NCBI GenBank assembly: GCA_017632345.1
Contig: JAGBRL010000059.1
Span: forward strand, 1 to 64,000
Direction: 5' to 3'
Length of the DNA stretch: 64,000 bases
Origin: Paludibacteraceae bacterium
GTDB taxonomy: Bacteria > Bacteroidota > Bacteroidia > Bacteroidales > Paludibacteraceae
Shown one piece after another: positions 44,810 to 53,326 of this stretch. Every line of letters begins with the position of its first letter. Position 1 is the first letter of the stretch. The notes below the pieces were generated by a model that was not told where the DNA came from, did no database searches, and worked only from the letters and a program-made list of their open reading frames with translations. Both the position numbers and the translations under genes were made by a program.

Positions 44810-45379
44810 ATGATTGATAAATTGAGAGAAAAAATTCGTTGGTATTTTTGGAAGTTTTATAATTATATGCTCTCTTTCAGTTTTAAGAAATTAGAAGGAG
44901 TGATTTTTTCACCTCACAATTTGGTAGGTACAGAGTATATGTCAATTTCAAAAGGGACGATAATCTTTGATAATGTCAGCTTGGCTGCATGGAAAAGGGC
45001 CGGGAATGAAAGTTATAATCCAAGTATTGAGATTGGCGAAAATTGCAGTATTGGTGAATTTTGTCATATTTCTGCTTGTGAGTCGATTGTTATTGGTAAT
45101 AATGTATTGACAGGAAGATATGTTTATATTAGTGACAATATGCATGGGGGCACTACAGTTGAGGATTTGAGTATTCCCCCAGCAAAGAGAGAGTTATATG
45201 TGAAAGGACCTGTGGTGATTGGAGATAATGTATGGATTGGAGACAAGGTTTGTATTTTATCAGGAGTTACCATAGGAAAAGGTGCCATTATAGGTGCGAA
45301 CGCAGTTGTTACAAAAGATGTTCCAGCTAACTGTATTGTTGGAGGTGTTCCTGCGAAAATTATAAGAGAGATAAAGTAA
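44810..45379 (+). CDS. left-handed beta-helix acyltransferase (WbbJ-like)
   Basis: About 189 residues. A short basic-hydrophobic N-terminus is followed by hexapeptide repeats (IEIGENCSIGEFCHISACESIVIGNNV region, then VVIGDNVWIGDKVCILSGVTIGKGAIIGANAVVTKDVP), and the conserved VGGVPAKIIREIK tail. This is the typical O-acetyltransferase of polysaccharide clusters. An ATG at 44810 is favoured over the upstream TTG at 44804. Confidence 0.88.
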   Translation: MIDKLREKIRWYFWKFYNYMLSFSFKKLEGVIFSPHNLVGTEYMSISKGTIIFDNVSLAAWKRAGNESYNPSIEIGENCSIGEFCHISACESIVIGNNVLTGRYVYISDNMHGGTTVEDLSIPPAKRELYVKGPVVIGDNVWIGDKVCILSGVTIGKGAIIGANAVVTKDVPANCIVGGVPAKIIREIK

Positions 45380-45388
45380 TATATCATA

Positions 45389-46273
45389 ATGGACGTATCG
45401 GTAATTATTGTCAACTATAATACCAAACAAATGACATTGGATTGCATCAATAGTATATTTGAAAAAACTGTTGATGTGGATTTTGAAGTCATACTTATCG
45501 ACAACAATTCGACAGATGGAAGTAGGGAAGTTTTCGATTCTGATTCTCGTATCAAATACTTTTATTTGAATGAAAATTTAGGATTTGGAAAGGCCAACAA
45601 CTATGGAATTGAAAGGGCTGTAGGAGAATATATTTTTTGTTTGAACAGTGACACAACTCTGCTTAACAACGCAATATTTGAATTTTTCAAGTTCGCAAAA
45701 GAAACTGGACACTTAGGATGTATCGGTTCGATGTTGTTAAAGAAGGATAAAACAGAGAATTTGTCATATGGAAAATTTCCTGATTGGAAAGAGCATTTGA
45801 TGTTAAGATTGAAGGGCCCTGTATACAAACTCGTTGGTAAAGTTTATTTACTTAACGAATTCAACTATAAGGACAAGAACAATGCGTATTCTTTTGACGT
45901 CGATTTTGTGACTGGAGCAGATCTTTTTGTTAAAAAAGAAACCTTAAAGTTTGGTGCTTTTGATCCTGATTTCTTCATGTATTTTGAAGAAACAGAATTA
46001 CAATACCGATTGACTAAAAATGGATATGGCAGTAAGATTATTACAACTCCACAAATAATCCATTTAGATGGAGGAAGTTTCAACGGTGATAAAGCTAAAT
46101 TAACACGACGAGAATTGATGTCTTTGACAAGTGAATTCCTCTATTTTAAGAAAACACTAAGTAAGATTAAGTACATTTTATTTAGATCAACTTTTATCTT
46201 GACAAGACTGCCACATCTATTGGTTCTTAACAAAGATGAAAGGACCCATTATTTAGAGGTATTATTGTCATAA
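45389..46273 (+). CDS. GT2-family glycosyltransferase (rhamnosyltransferase-like)
   Basis: A 294-residue GT2 enzyme with VSVIIVNYNTKQMTLDCI, LIDNNSTDGSREVF, ENLGFGKANNYGIE and the LNSDTTL metal motif, then FMYFEETELQYRLTKNGY. This set of blocks is that of the WbbL-like rhamnosyltransferase group. Actual donor sugar unknown. Confidence 0.88.
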   Translation: MDVSVIIVNYNTKQMTLDCINSIFEKTVDVDFEVILIDNNSTDGSREVFDSDSRIKYFYLNENLGFGKANNYGIERAVGEYIFCLNSDTTLLNNAIFEFFKFAKETGHLGCIGSMLLKKDKTENLSYGKFPDWKEHLMLRLKGPVYKLVGKVYLLNEFNYKDKNNAYSFDVDFVTGADLFVKKETLKFGAFDPDFFMYFEETELQYRLTKNGYGSKIITTPQIIHLDGGSFNGDKAKLTRRELMSLTSEFLYFKKTLSKIKYILFRSTFILTRLPHLLVLNKDERTHYLEVLLS

Positions 46274-46278
46274 TAACA

Positions 46279-47613
46279 ATGATTTTTTCTTTCGTTTTAT
46301 TAGTTTACTTTGTCATTTTCTTTTTTATAGTCAAAGAGATAAGGACAACGTTAGTGTTTTCATTTATTGTTCTTTCTCTTTTCACTCCTGATTTGCCAAT
46401 TATTTGGAAAATCAAGTTTATAACATTAGAGAATATGTTTTTTATTCTCTATTCATGTTATCAAATATATAAGCATAGAGATGGCTATAATAAATTCTAT
46501 ATTTACCATCTGACGCTAATATCTATACTTTTTATTATATTTGTCTTATCGGTGTCCTTTAAGCCTTGGGATATCTCGGCTATATATAATTGCTTGTTAT
46601 TCTCGTGTATGTCAATTACTGTTTATGAAATGATAAATAGTACGCGAATGATTAAACACATTATATATGGCTTGATCCCTATCCTTATTGTTTACACGTT
46701 GTACGGATATTTATGTTATGCGACAAGCTTTAATCCAATGGCATTATATCTCTCAACTCAGTTTGATTCTCATTTTGAGACTGTCCTTATGTATTCCGTA
46801 GAGCCGAGAGGAGGATTGTCAGGAAGAATTTCTGGGTTAACAAGACATCCTTTGGAATATTGTTCTGTATTGTCTTCTATGGTTCTACTATTTTTATATG
46901 CGTACAAAAAAAAGATAATAGGAGTTGCAATATTTATCATTGTTGAATTTCTATGTTTCTCGAATTCGGTACTTTCTGGCAGTAGATCTGGACTAATTGC
47001 TTTGTTTGTCTCCATATTGGCACTTTTGATATTTGAAAAAAAGTTCAAGATTATCATGTGGATTATAGCATCTTTCCCATTTATTGTTGGATTACTATAT
47101 ATACTTTTCCCAGAGCAAAGTTCTTTCATTACATCACTTGTAAATCCAATTGAGGCAAGCGATGAAGTGAAAGGATCCGATAAGTCGATGCGAATTGAAC
47201 AATTGATGGGCGCTATAGATTTAATCAATGATAATTTACATCATTTTTGGTTTGGCAATGGTGCGGGATGGAGCAATCACTATTTGGAAAAATATGGAGG
47301 ACACCCTGTATTACTTGGTTTTGAGAGCATAATATTTACAGGCTTAGTTAACTTTGGTGTTTTGGGGTGTTTGTTTTATGAAATCGGACATTATGTTGCA
47401 TTCATTTTCAAGTTTATAAAGAAGTCACATTATTCTGTTTGTGTAGTAATATTTTTCTTCATCCTTTCTTTGATAACTAATAGCTACGGCAACATTACAT
47501 TTGTTCTTGTTTTCAGTTTGATCTTAAAAGATGAATTGATTAGAAGAAATCTTTCTCTTAGATATCAAAAAATAATCAATGATAAACGGAAAAATAGCAG
47601 TATTGTATATTGA
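46279..47613 (+). CDS. wzy: Wzy-type O-antigen/polysaccharide polymerase
   Basis: A 444-residue protein with 10-12 hydrophobic segments and a large periplasmic loop (about 150-200) containing the charged segment GGLSGRISGLTRHPLE. A second loop holds GNGAGWSNHYLEKYGGHP. This topology is that of Wzy/O-antigen ligase family polymerases. Sequence conservation in the family is low, so identification rests on topology and on its place among wzx and the glycosyltransferases. It overlaps the next gene by 35 bases. Confidence 0.8.
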   Translation: MIFSFVLLVYFVIFFFIVKEIRTTLVFSFIVLSLFTPDLPIIWKIKFITLENMFFILYSCYQIYKHRDGYNKFYIYHLTLISILFIIFVLSVSFKPWDISAIYNCLLFSCMSITVYEMINSTRMIKHIIYGLIPILIVYTLYGYLCYATSFNPMALYLSTQFDSHFETVLMYSVEPRGGLSGRISGLTRHPLEYCSVLSSMVLLFLYAYKKKIIGVAIFIIVEFLCFSNSVLSGSRSGLIALFVSILALLIFEKKFKIIMWIIASFPFIVGLLYILFPEQSSFITSLVNPIEASDEVKGSDKSMRIEQLMGAIDLINDNLHHFWFGNGAGWSNHYLEKYGGHPVLLGFESIIFTGLVNFGVLGCLFYEIGHYVAFIFKFIKKSHYSVCVVIFFFILSLITNSYGNITFVLVFSLILKDELIRRNLSLRYQKIINDKRKNSSIVY

Positions 47614-48721
47614 TCATTCACTTGGTTGTCCAGGTGGAGCCACATTATCTTTGTATAATTTGGTTAAATCAGTTAAAGACTATGTATATCCTATTGTTGT
47701 TGTACGTGAGCATGGAGATACAGAAAAACTTTTTTTGTCCGTAGGCTGTGAAGTTATTGTTTCAAAAGTGTGTTCAAATGTTTTAGAGTCTGGTTTAGTT
47801 GCATATAAAAAGTTCATTCCTCACATTTTTAATGAAATATATGTTCATAGAAAACTTAAAACGGATGTGCTTAAGTTGTTAAACGGAAGGACTATAGATA
47901 TTGTACATTCTAATACAGTTTACTATAATGTCGGTTTTCATTTGAGCAAGGCTCTAAAAACAAAACATATATGGCATGTAAGGGAAATGCTGGATGTGAG
48001 TTTTGGATTTAGACCATTTTGGGGTTGGAATAAATTTTTCAATGAATTGTCGCAAAGCGATTCGATAATAGCAATAACAAAAGCTGTCTTTGATCATTAT
48101 AAACTTGATAGATACAGTCAGTCGATTTACCTCTGGGATGCAGTTATGGATGCTGAACATAATTATTATGACAAAAATAAAAGTAAATATCTATTATTTT
48201 GTGCTGCCGGTATATCTGAATGTAAAGGTCTAGATAGTTTGTTGAACTCATATGCGTTATCAGGGTTGAAAAATGAAGGATATAGATTAAGAGTTATCGG
48301 TAAATTTGATGATTTAGCTTACAAATCAAAAATCATGAATCTTATCGAGATTTTAAATCTGAGGGAATATATTGATTTTTTAGGTTATTGTAAAGATATA
48401 AGTTTAGAAATGAAAAAGGCAACGGCTATTGTCATGAGTTCTTACAATGAAGGGTTGGGCCGTGTTGCGGTGGAGGCCATGTTTTATGGTTGTCCCGTGA
48501 TTGCTAGAAATTGTGGAGGTCCTGCTGAGTTTTTGACAGACGGAGATAATGCTCATCTTTTCCTTTCAGACGAAGAATGTGCAAGTTGTATGAAAGCAGT
48601 TGTATGTGAAGATCAATATGAAATGACAATGAGAGCTCAGCAATATGCAATAGACAACTTTTCTGAAGAAGTATATGGTAAAAAGATTTTTGATATTTAT
48701 CGCCAAATATTAAAACTGTAG
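47579..48721 (+). CDS. GT4-family glycosyltransferase
   Basis: A 380-residue GT-B fold retaining glycosyltransferase. The N-terminal domain shows CPGGATLSLYNLV and HSNTVYYN. The C-terminal domain carries VMSSYNEGLGRVAVEAMFYGCPVIARNCGGPAEFL, with the conserved E-x7-E type donor site. It starts 35 bases inside wzy in another frame, suggesting translational coupling. Confidence 0.88.
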   Translation: MINGKIAVLYIDHSLGCPGGATLSLYNLVKSVKDYVYPIVVVREHGDTEKLFLSVGCEVIVSKVCSNVLESGLVAYKKFIPHIFNEIYVHRKLKTDVLKLLNGRTIDIVHSNTVYYNVGFHLSKALKTKHIWHVREMLDVSFGFRPFWGWNKFFNELSQSDSIIAITKAVFDHYKLDRYSQSIYLWDAVMDAEHNYYDKNKSKYLLFCAAGISECKGLDSLLNSYALSGLKNEGYRLRVIGKFDDLAYKSKIMNLIEILNLREYIDFLGYCKDISLEMKKATAIVMSSYNEGLGRVAVEAMFYGCPVIARNCGGPAEFLTDGDNAHLFLSDEECASCMKAVVCEDQYEMTMRAQQYAIDNFSEEVYGKKIFDIYRQILKL

Positions 48722-48724
48722 TTG

Positions 48725-49654
48725 ATGGATGCAAGTATTGTTATCGTATGCATGAATAACATGCGAAATCTCCTACCTTGCTTGAATAGCATAAAGGAAC
48801 ACACTCATAAAGTCAACTATGACATATGGGTCGTCGCTTATCTTTTTTCAAAGGAAAATCTTGAGATATTGAGACAAGAGTATCCTGATGCTCATGTGAT
48901 AGAAAGCAATGAAATTAGAGGATTCAGCGAAAACAATAATTTGGCTCTTCGTCAGATATCAGCAAAATATACATTAGTATTAAATGATGATACTCTTTTC
49001 AAAGAACCTGTTTTAGATAAGCTTTTTGAATCGATAGAGTCGACTCCCAACGCAGCAATTATGTCTCCAAAACTTCTTTATGGTGACGGATCCTTACAAC
49101 TTTGTGGTGTGCCTCCGAGAGATATTTGGTACTATGTAAGATTAGTAATTGGCTTTAATAAAGAAAGTGATAAGGAAAATGAATTTGCCAACAAAAAGGG
49201 CATATTCAAAACATACAATATATGTGGAGCTTGCTTTCTAATAAAAACAGACGTATTTAGAGAACTAGGATTCTTCGATGAATATTATTTCTTTTGTCCA
49301 GAAGATATTGCATTTTCTACATTGGCAAATGAAAAGGGATATTCTGTTTATACTAATGCAGATGTGTCTTTGTATCATTTGCAGGGCAAAACAAGTAGCA
49401 AAGTTAAACCAGCGACATTGCCTGCCGAAAGGAAAGGATGTATAAAATTTTTCTCAAAAGGAAACTTATTGCTATATTATTTGTTGGCAACATACGTGTT
49501 TTTATTATGTGCGTTCAAATGTTTGTGTTATACGATAAAACTAAATGAAATTGACAGAGTGGCAAATAGAAATTGTATGGCATCTATATTTTCGTCCAAA
49601 ACTCCAAAAGAAATTTTCACAAAGTATTATTTGAAATTGAATACTAAAAGATGA
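48725..49654 (+). CDS. GT2-family glycosyltransferase
   Basis: A 309-residue GT2 enzyme: SIVIVCMNNMRNLLPCLNSI, ESNEIRGFSENNNLALR, LVLNDDTLF (metal site), then FFDEYYFFCPEDIAFSTLANEKGY, and one hydrophobic segment near the C-terminus (about 245-268) that may anchor it to the membrane. The ATG at 48725 lies 3 bases after the previous stop. A TTG at 48722 is also in frame. Confidence 0.87.
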   Translation: MDASIVIVCMNNMRNLLPCLNSIKEHTHKVNYDIWVVAYLFSKENLEILRQEYPDAHVIESNEIRGFSENNNLALRQISAKYTLVLNDDTLFKEPVLDKLFESIESTPNAAIMSPKLLYGDGSLQLCGVPPRDIWYYVRLVIGFNKESDKENEFANKKGIFKTYNICGACFLIKTDVFRELGFFDEYYFFCPEDIAFSTLANEKGYSVYTNADVSLYHLQGKTSSKVKPATLPAERKGCIKFFSKGNLLLYYLLATYVFLLCAFKCLCYTIKLNEIDRVANRNCMASIFSSKTPKEIFTKYYLKLNTKR

Positions 49655-49824
49655 TTTTTGGTGAGATTCCAAACGAGAATTGTTAAAGGCATAACACCCT
49701 AACAACCCACACTAACGTGAGCTCGGAGAGCAAGCGTATAAAAACAAGTGTGTTTGGACAACTATATATAAATATAATTGTCATTTTTGTTAAAATGATT
49801 TGTTTGTAAAACTATAGCCTCAAG
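49655..49824. other. 170-base gap inside the operon with a near-palindrome
   Basis: No gene is visible. GACAA (49757-49761) and TTGTC (49778-49782) bound a 26-base A/T-rich near-palindrome followed by a short T stretch. It is the largest gap inside the operon and may mark a junction of modules or an internal regulatory site. Confidence 0.35.
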
Positions 49825-50265
49825 ATGACAAATAAAAAATCCGAAATATTTACATATTTACATACCCGTGCTCATAATGGTTCAATCTTTTGGCGTTTGT
49901 TATATGCATGCTATTGCACTTTTGTTTTGCATTGCGATATCAGTTATAGAGTGAAAATTGGAGAAGGATTTCAGATTTTTCATGGCGCAAGTTCCACAAT
50001 AGTGAGTCCTTCCACTATCATTGGGAAAAATGTTACTTTACGTCAGAATACAACAATAGGAGCTAAGGGGTTTGACGGAGAAGACGACTCTCCAGTGATT
50101 GAAGATAATGTGACGATTGGACCGAATTCATGTATTATCGGAGGAATAAGAGTAGGAAAGGGGGCTGTGATTGGTGCCGGAGCTGTTGTGGTTAAAGATG
50201 TCCCTCAATATTCTGTAGTTGTTGGTAATCCAGCAAGAGTTATTAAAACATTGACTGATGAATAG
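49825..50265 (+). CDS. serine acetyltransferase-like hexapeptide acyltransferase
   Basis: A 146-residue left-handed beta-helix acyltransferase. [17 protein letters not shown] resembles the CysE active-site region with its catalytic histidine, followed by hexapeptide turns [29 protein letters not shown] and the [10 protein letters not shown] tail. In polysaccharide clusters such short CysE-like proteins acetylate sugars. The N-terminal CysE domain for serine metabolism is absent. It overlaps the GH16 gene by 8 bases. Confidence 0.87.
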   Translation: MTNKKSEIFTYLHTRAHNGSIFWRLLYACYCTFVLHCDISYRVKIGEGFQIFHGASSTIVSPSTIIGKNVTLRQNTTIGAKGFDGEDDSPVIEDNVTIGPNSCIIGGIRVGKGAVIGAGAVVVKDVPQYSVVVGNPARVIKTLTDE

Positions 50266-51022
50266 AATTAAATTTTATTTGACATTTTGGGGGCTTGTAA
50301 TGTCTCTCCATCTTTCACTTTCTGCGTCTTTTGAAAGTGATCCTGCATGGTCCGACGAATTCCGTTTCCAATTTAGCGTTAACCCCAATAATTGGAATAT
50401 AGAGGAGTCTATTTGGGAAAATGAACTTGAATCTTATGTGAATAGTAACAAAAACTGCTACTGTAGTTGGGGCATTCTTCATCTAAAAACAATTAAAGAA
50501 GATTCCAACGGGAAAAAGTGTACGTCAGCTAGAATAAATACGAAGGGAAAGGTTCAGTTTTTATATGGGAAGATTGACGTTCGTGCCAAAGTCCCTATTG
50601 GTAAAGGTATATTTCCTGCAATTTGGATGTTGCCATTGGATTGGACGAGACCATATGGGGAATTAGACTTTATGGAATACATTGACTGTTGGGAAGGAAA
50701 ACATATACAGTCGAATGTCCATGTAGTCTATGAGTTAGGTGTTAAACATTACCAACATCCTAACAAAGTTAATTTAGATGTAGATCAATGGCATGTTTAT
50801 TCTTTGGAATGGTATAAGGATAAACTAGTGTATCTAATTGATGGAGTCGTGATACATCAGGTATTGAAAAGTCAGTTGGAGGCATGGCCTTTTGATAGAC
50901 CTTATTATTTGTTGTTGAATGTGGCTTTTGGTGGATGGGGAGGCACTTGTGGCGTTGATTATGATATATTGCCAAAAGAGATGTTGGTCGATTACGTGCG
51001 TTATTACAAATTAAAAGAATGA
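50258..51022 (+). CDS. secreted GH16-family glycoside hydrolase
   Basis: A 254-residue protein. A signal peptide (about 1-23) precedes a single GH16 domain with the catalytic ExDxxE motif [10 protein letters not shown] (E135, D137, E140), the [11 protein letters not shown] strand, and the family end [20 protein letters not shown] and [10 protein letters not shown]16 enzymes cleave beta-1,3 or beta-1,4 glucans and galactans, or act as transglycosylases. Its place between acyltransferase and GT4 genes suggests it trims or processes the polysaccharide made by this operon. Its stop overlaps the next start as ATGA. Confidence 0.9.
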   Translation: MNRIKFYLTFWGLVMSLHLSLSASFESDPAWSDEFRFQFSVNPNNWNIEESIWENELESYVNSNKNCYCSWGILHLKTIKEDSNGKKCTSARINTKGKVQFLYGKIDVRAKVPIGKGIFPAIWMLPLDWTRPYGELDFMEYIDCWEGKHIQSNVHVVYELGVKHYQHPNKVNLDVDQWHVYSLEWYKDKLVYLIDGVVIHQVLKSQLEAWPFDRPYYLLLNVAFGGWGGTCGVDYDILPKEMLVDYVRYYKLKE

Positions 51023-52173
51023 AATATCTTTTGGTTATAGATCAAATTAAACAGGGCGGAGCCGAGCGTATTCTTGTCGATTTTGATGCTTATCTGAAAC
51101 AGTTAGGTCACAAAGTCAAAGTGTTCGCGATGTCTGGAAAAAGGGAGGATTCGCCTTGGACAGAATCTTTAGATGTGACGTATGGTTGCTCTTCATCTGA
51201 TGATTCTTTTTTGGGAAAACTATTACAATTCATTACAATATATAAGACATTTAAAAATTTAGTTTCTTCATATAAACCAGATGGTATTTATTCATCACTT
51301 GAGAAAAGCAACTTCCTGACAAGTCTTGTAAATGTGAATTGCAAAAAGATTATGTCTGTACATAATGTGCTGTCAATTCAGTATCTGAAGATTAAAAACA
51401 GTATAATTCGTTCTTTATGGCACTCAATAATTAAATACGTATACAATCGTTGTGATAAGGTTGTTGCAGTATCAAATCAGGTTTCCGAGGATTTGATTTC
51501 TAATTTTGGAGTTAGAAAGGGACAGATACAAGTGGTAAATAATTATGTAGATGGAGACTCTATTTTATCAAAATCGTGTGAAAACGTCGAAAATTTCACT
51601 TTTGAGAAGGATTTATTTTATATTTTCAACATAGGACGTTTTTCAAATCAGAAAGCTCATTGGCGTTTGTTGAAAGCATTTTCATACATACTTACACAAC
51701 ATATTAATAAGGATGTCCGTTTGATTGTTATGGGTAATGGTGAATATGAAACACAAATGCATAAGTTGGCTGAAGATTTGAATTTGTCAAATAAAGTTTG
51801 TTTTTTACCTTTCGACAAGAATCCTTTCAAATATTTGCGGAATGCGGATATGTTTGTGTTATCAAGCAATTTTGAAGGATTCCCCGTTGTGTTAGCGGAG
51901 GCGACTTCTCTTGGAATACCATTTGTCGGCACAAGAAAATCGATGCCAGAAGAGATATTCTATGATAAAGATGTTTATGAACAATGTGTTTGTGATGTTG
52001 AGGATGTTAAAGAAAATTTCACACCCGAAATCGCAGCAGATGACATTGCATTGGGCAATGTGATGTTGAAAATGATCAATGATGATTCGTTTCGTAATGG
52101 TTTTTACAATAAAGTAAGGATTATGGTAGGTAAGGAAGATCAATTTTCTTCTTATTTGTCGTTGTTACTGTAA
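51019..52173 (+). CDS. GT4-family glycosyltransferase
   Basis: A 384-residue GT-B enzyme: KQGGAERILVDF near the start, SVHNVLSIQY, FNIGRFSNQKAHWRLLKAF for the second domain, and VLSSNFEGFPVVLAEATSLGIPFVGT containing the donor-site E-x7-E. The start overlaps the GH16 stop by 4 bases. Confidence 0.9.
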   Translation: MKYLLVIDQIKQGGAERILVDFDAYLKQLGHKVKVFAMSGKREDSPWTESLDVTYGCSSSDDSFLGKLLQFITIYKTFKNLVSSYKPDGIYSSLEKSNFLTSLVNVNCKKIMSVHNVLSIQYLKIKNSIIRSLWHSIIKYVYNRCDKVVAVSNQVSEDLISNFGVRKGQIQVVNNYVDGDSILSKSCENVENFTFEKDLFYIFNIGRFSNQKAHWRLLKAFSYILTQHINKDVRLIVMGNGEYETQMHKLAEDLNLSNKVCFLPFDKNPFKYLRNADMFVLSSNFEGFPVVLAEATSLGIPFVGTRKSMPEEIFYDKDVYEQCVCDVEDVKENFTPEIAADDIALGNVMLKMINDDSFRNGFYNKVRIMVGKEDQFSSYLSLLL

Positions 52174-52273
52174 TTCGGGTGTTTTTTACAATAGAAGAGG
52201 TTTGTTACAAGGATGAATTTAATTTGTCTTTTGATAAATTTTGTTACGATTATTTGGTGATAAGCTAGAGTGT

Positions 52274-52987
52274 ATGAACAAGGATAAATTTTTAATAGAA
52301 CAAAAATTGATTCATACAGATTTGGATATTAAGGATTGGTGTAATGGTTGTGTTTGTACATTTCTAAACCCAGTATCCTACCTTGAGGCGGTTAAAGAAG
52401 AAGAGTTATTTGGAAATTTTGATTTGATTTTTGCCGATGGAAGCATAATGGTTTGGTTTATCCATTTATTGTATGGGAAGAAAATTAAAAGACGAAGTTT
52501 TGATATGACTTCGATGGCAAAAGAAGTCTTTCAATATGCGTCTAATGAGAAAAAAACAGTTTATTTTGTTGGTGCTTCTGAGAATAATTTAAAAGTTGCA
52601 ATTTGTAAGATTACGAAAGATTTTCCAGCTCTTAATATTGTAGGTAGTCGAAATGGTTTTTTTTCAGATGAAGAAGATTTGAGACAAGAAATTGACAATA
52701 TAGTTGAGGTGGCCCCCGATTTTCTTATAGTAGGGATGGGCGTCATAAAACAAGAAAAGTTTTTGATGAACGTAAAGGAAGCTGGATTTTCTGGTTGTGG
52801 ATTTACATGTGGAGGTTTCTTGCATCAGTATGCAATGCAAGGAAAGAAATATTATCCAGATTGGATAAATAGATATAATCTTAGATTTTTGTATAGAATG
52901 TACAAAGAACCATACACTATAAAGCGCTATGCTAAGGCATTTTTTTTGTTCCCTATTTTGATTGTAAAAAGAAAATATTTTCAATAG
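52274..52987 (+). CDS. WecG/TagA/CpsF-family glycosyltransferase (GT26)
   Basis: A 237-residue membrane-associated transferase. CTFLNPVSYLEA, FADGSIMVWF, FVGASENNLKVA, DFLIVGMGVIKQEKFL and GGFLHQYAMQGKKYYPDWINRYNLRFLYRMYKEP are the GT26 blocks, including the basic C-terminal membrane-binding tail. GT26 enzymes add the second sugar (often ManNAc or ManNAcA) to undecaprenyl-PP-linked GlcNAc. The ATG at 52274 fits the family N-terminus. An upstream frame to 52241 has no ATG. Confidence 0.9.
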   Translation: MNKDKFLIEQKLIHTDLDIKDWCNGCVCTFLNPVSYLEAVKEEELFGNFDLIFADGSIMVWFIHLLYGKKIKRRSFDMTSMAKEVFQYASNEKKTVYFVGASENNLKVAICKITKDFPALNIVGSRNGFFSDEEDLRQEIDNIVEVAPDFLIVGMGVIKQEKFLMNVKEAGFSGCGFTCGGFLHQYAMQGKKYYPDWINRYNLRFLYRMYKEPYTIKRYAKAFFLFPILIVKRKYFQ

Positions 52988-52990
52988 TAG

Positions 52991-53152
52991 GCGGATTATT
53001 TTAAAGTTGGTGATGTCAATCATCTTTCAGATGTGTTGAGGCGGAAGTTGGAAGAGATTGCTCTTAATCCGCGGATAGCGTATGATATGACCAAGTATAA
53101 GTGGGATACTATTGCGGAGCAGACGGTGGAGGTGTATGAATCTATTTTGTAG
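52991..53152 (+). pseudogene. C-terminal remnant of a GT4 glycosyltransferase
   Basis: An open stretch after a stop codon reads DYFKVGDVNHLSDVL, then IALNPRIAYDM, and ends TIAEQTVEVYESIL followed by TAG. This is the usual last helix region of GT4 enzymes, without the catalytic domain and with no start codon. It is the decayed tail of a lost glycosyltransferase gene at the operon's end. Confidence 0.65.
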
Positions 53153-53194
53153 TAAGCATCCAGAAGAATTGTTATTTCCTTTGAAAATATTATG

Positions 53195-53219
53195 CGGCTC
53201 AAAATTGAGCCGTTTTTTT
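53195..53219 (+). terminator. terminator of the exopolysaccharide operon
   Basis: CGGCTCAA (53195-53202) pairs with TTGAGCCG (53205-53212), and seven T follow. It lies just beyond the GT4 remnant. Confidence 0.8.
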
Positions 53220-53300
53220 GTATTAAAGAGTTTTTGAAGATTTACACAAACGATATTATATAAATTTTGTTTCAACTTTATGAAATCACATTGAAACCAT

Positions 53301-53308
53301 TATCTTTG
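53301..53308 (+). promoter_or_regulatory. candidate -7 box for the AAA-ATPase gene
   Basis: TATCTTTG, an exact match, 18 bases before the start. TTTA lies 20 bp upstream (53277-53280). Confidence 0.45.
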
Positions 53309-53326
53309 TGGTAAAATCAAAAGTTT

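Noticed and set aside
52664..53275. Several minus-strand frames around the end of the polysaccharide operon
   Set aside because: They overlap the GT26 gene and the GT4 remnant, which reads sensibly on the plus strand, and cross the operon terminator.
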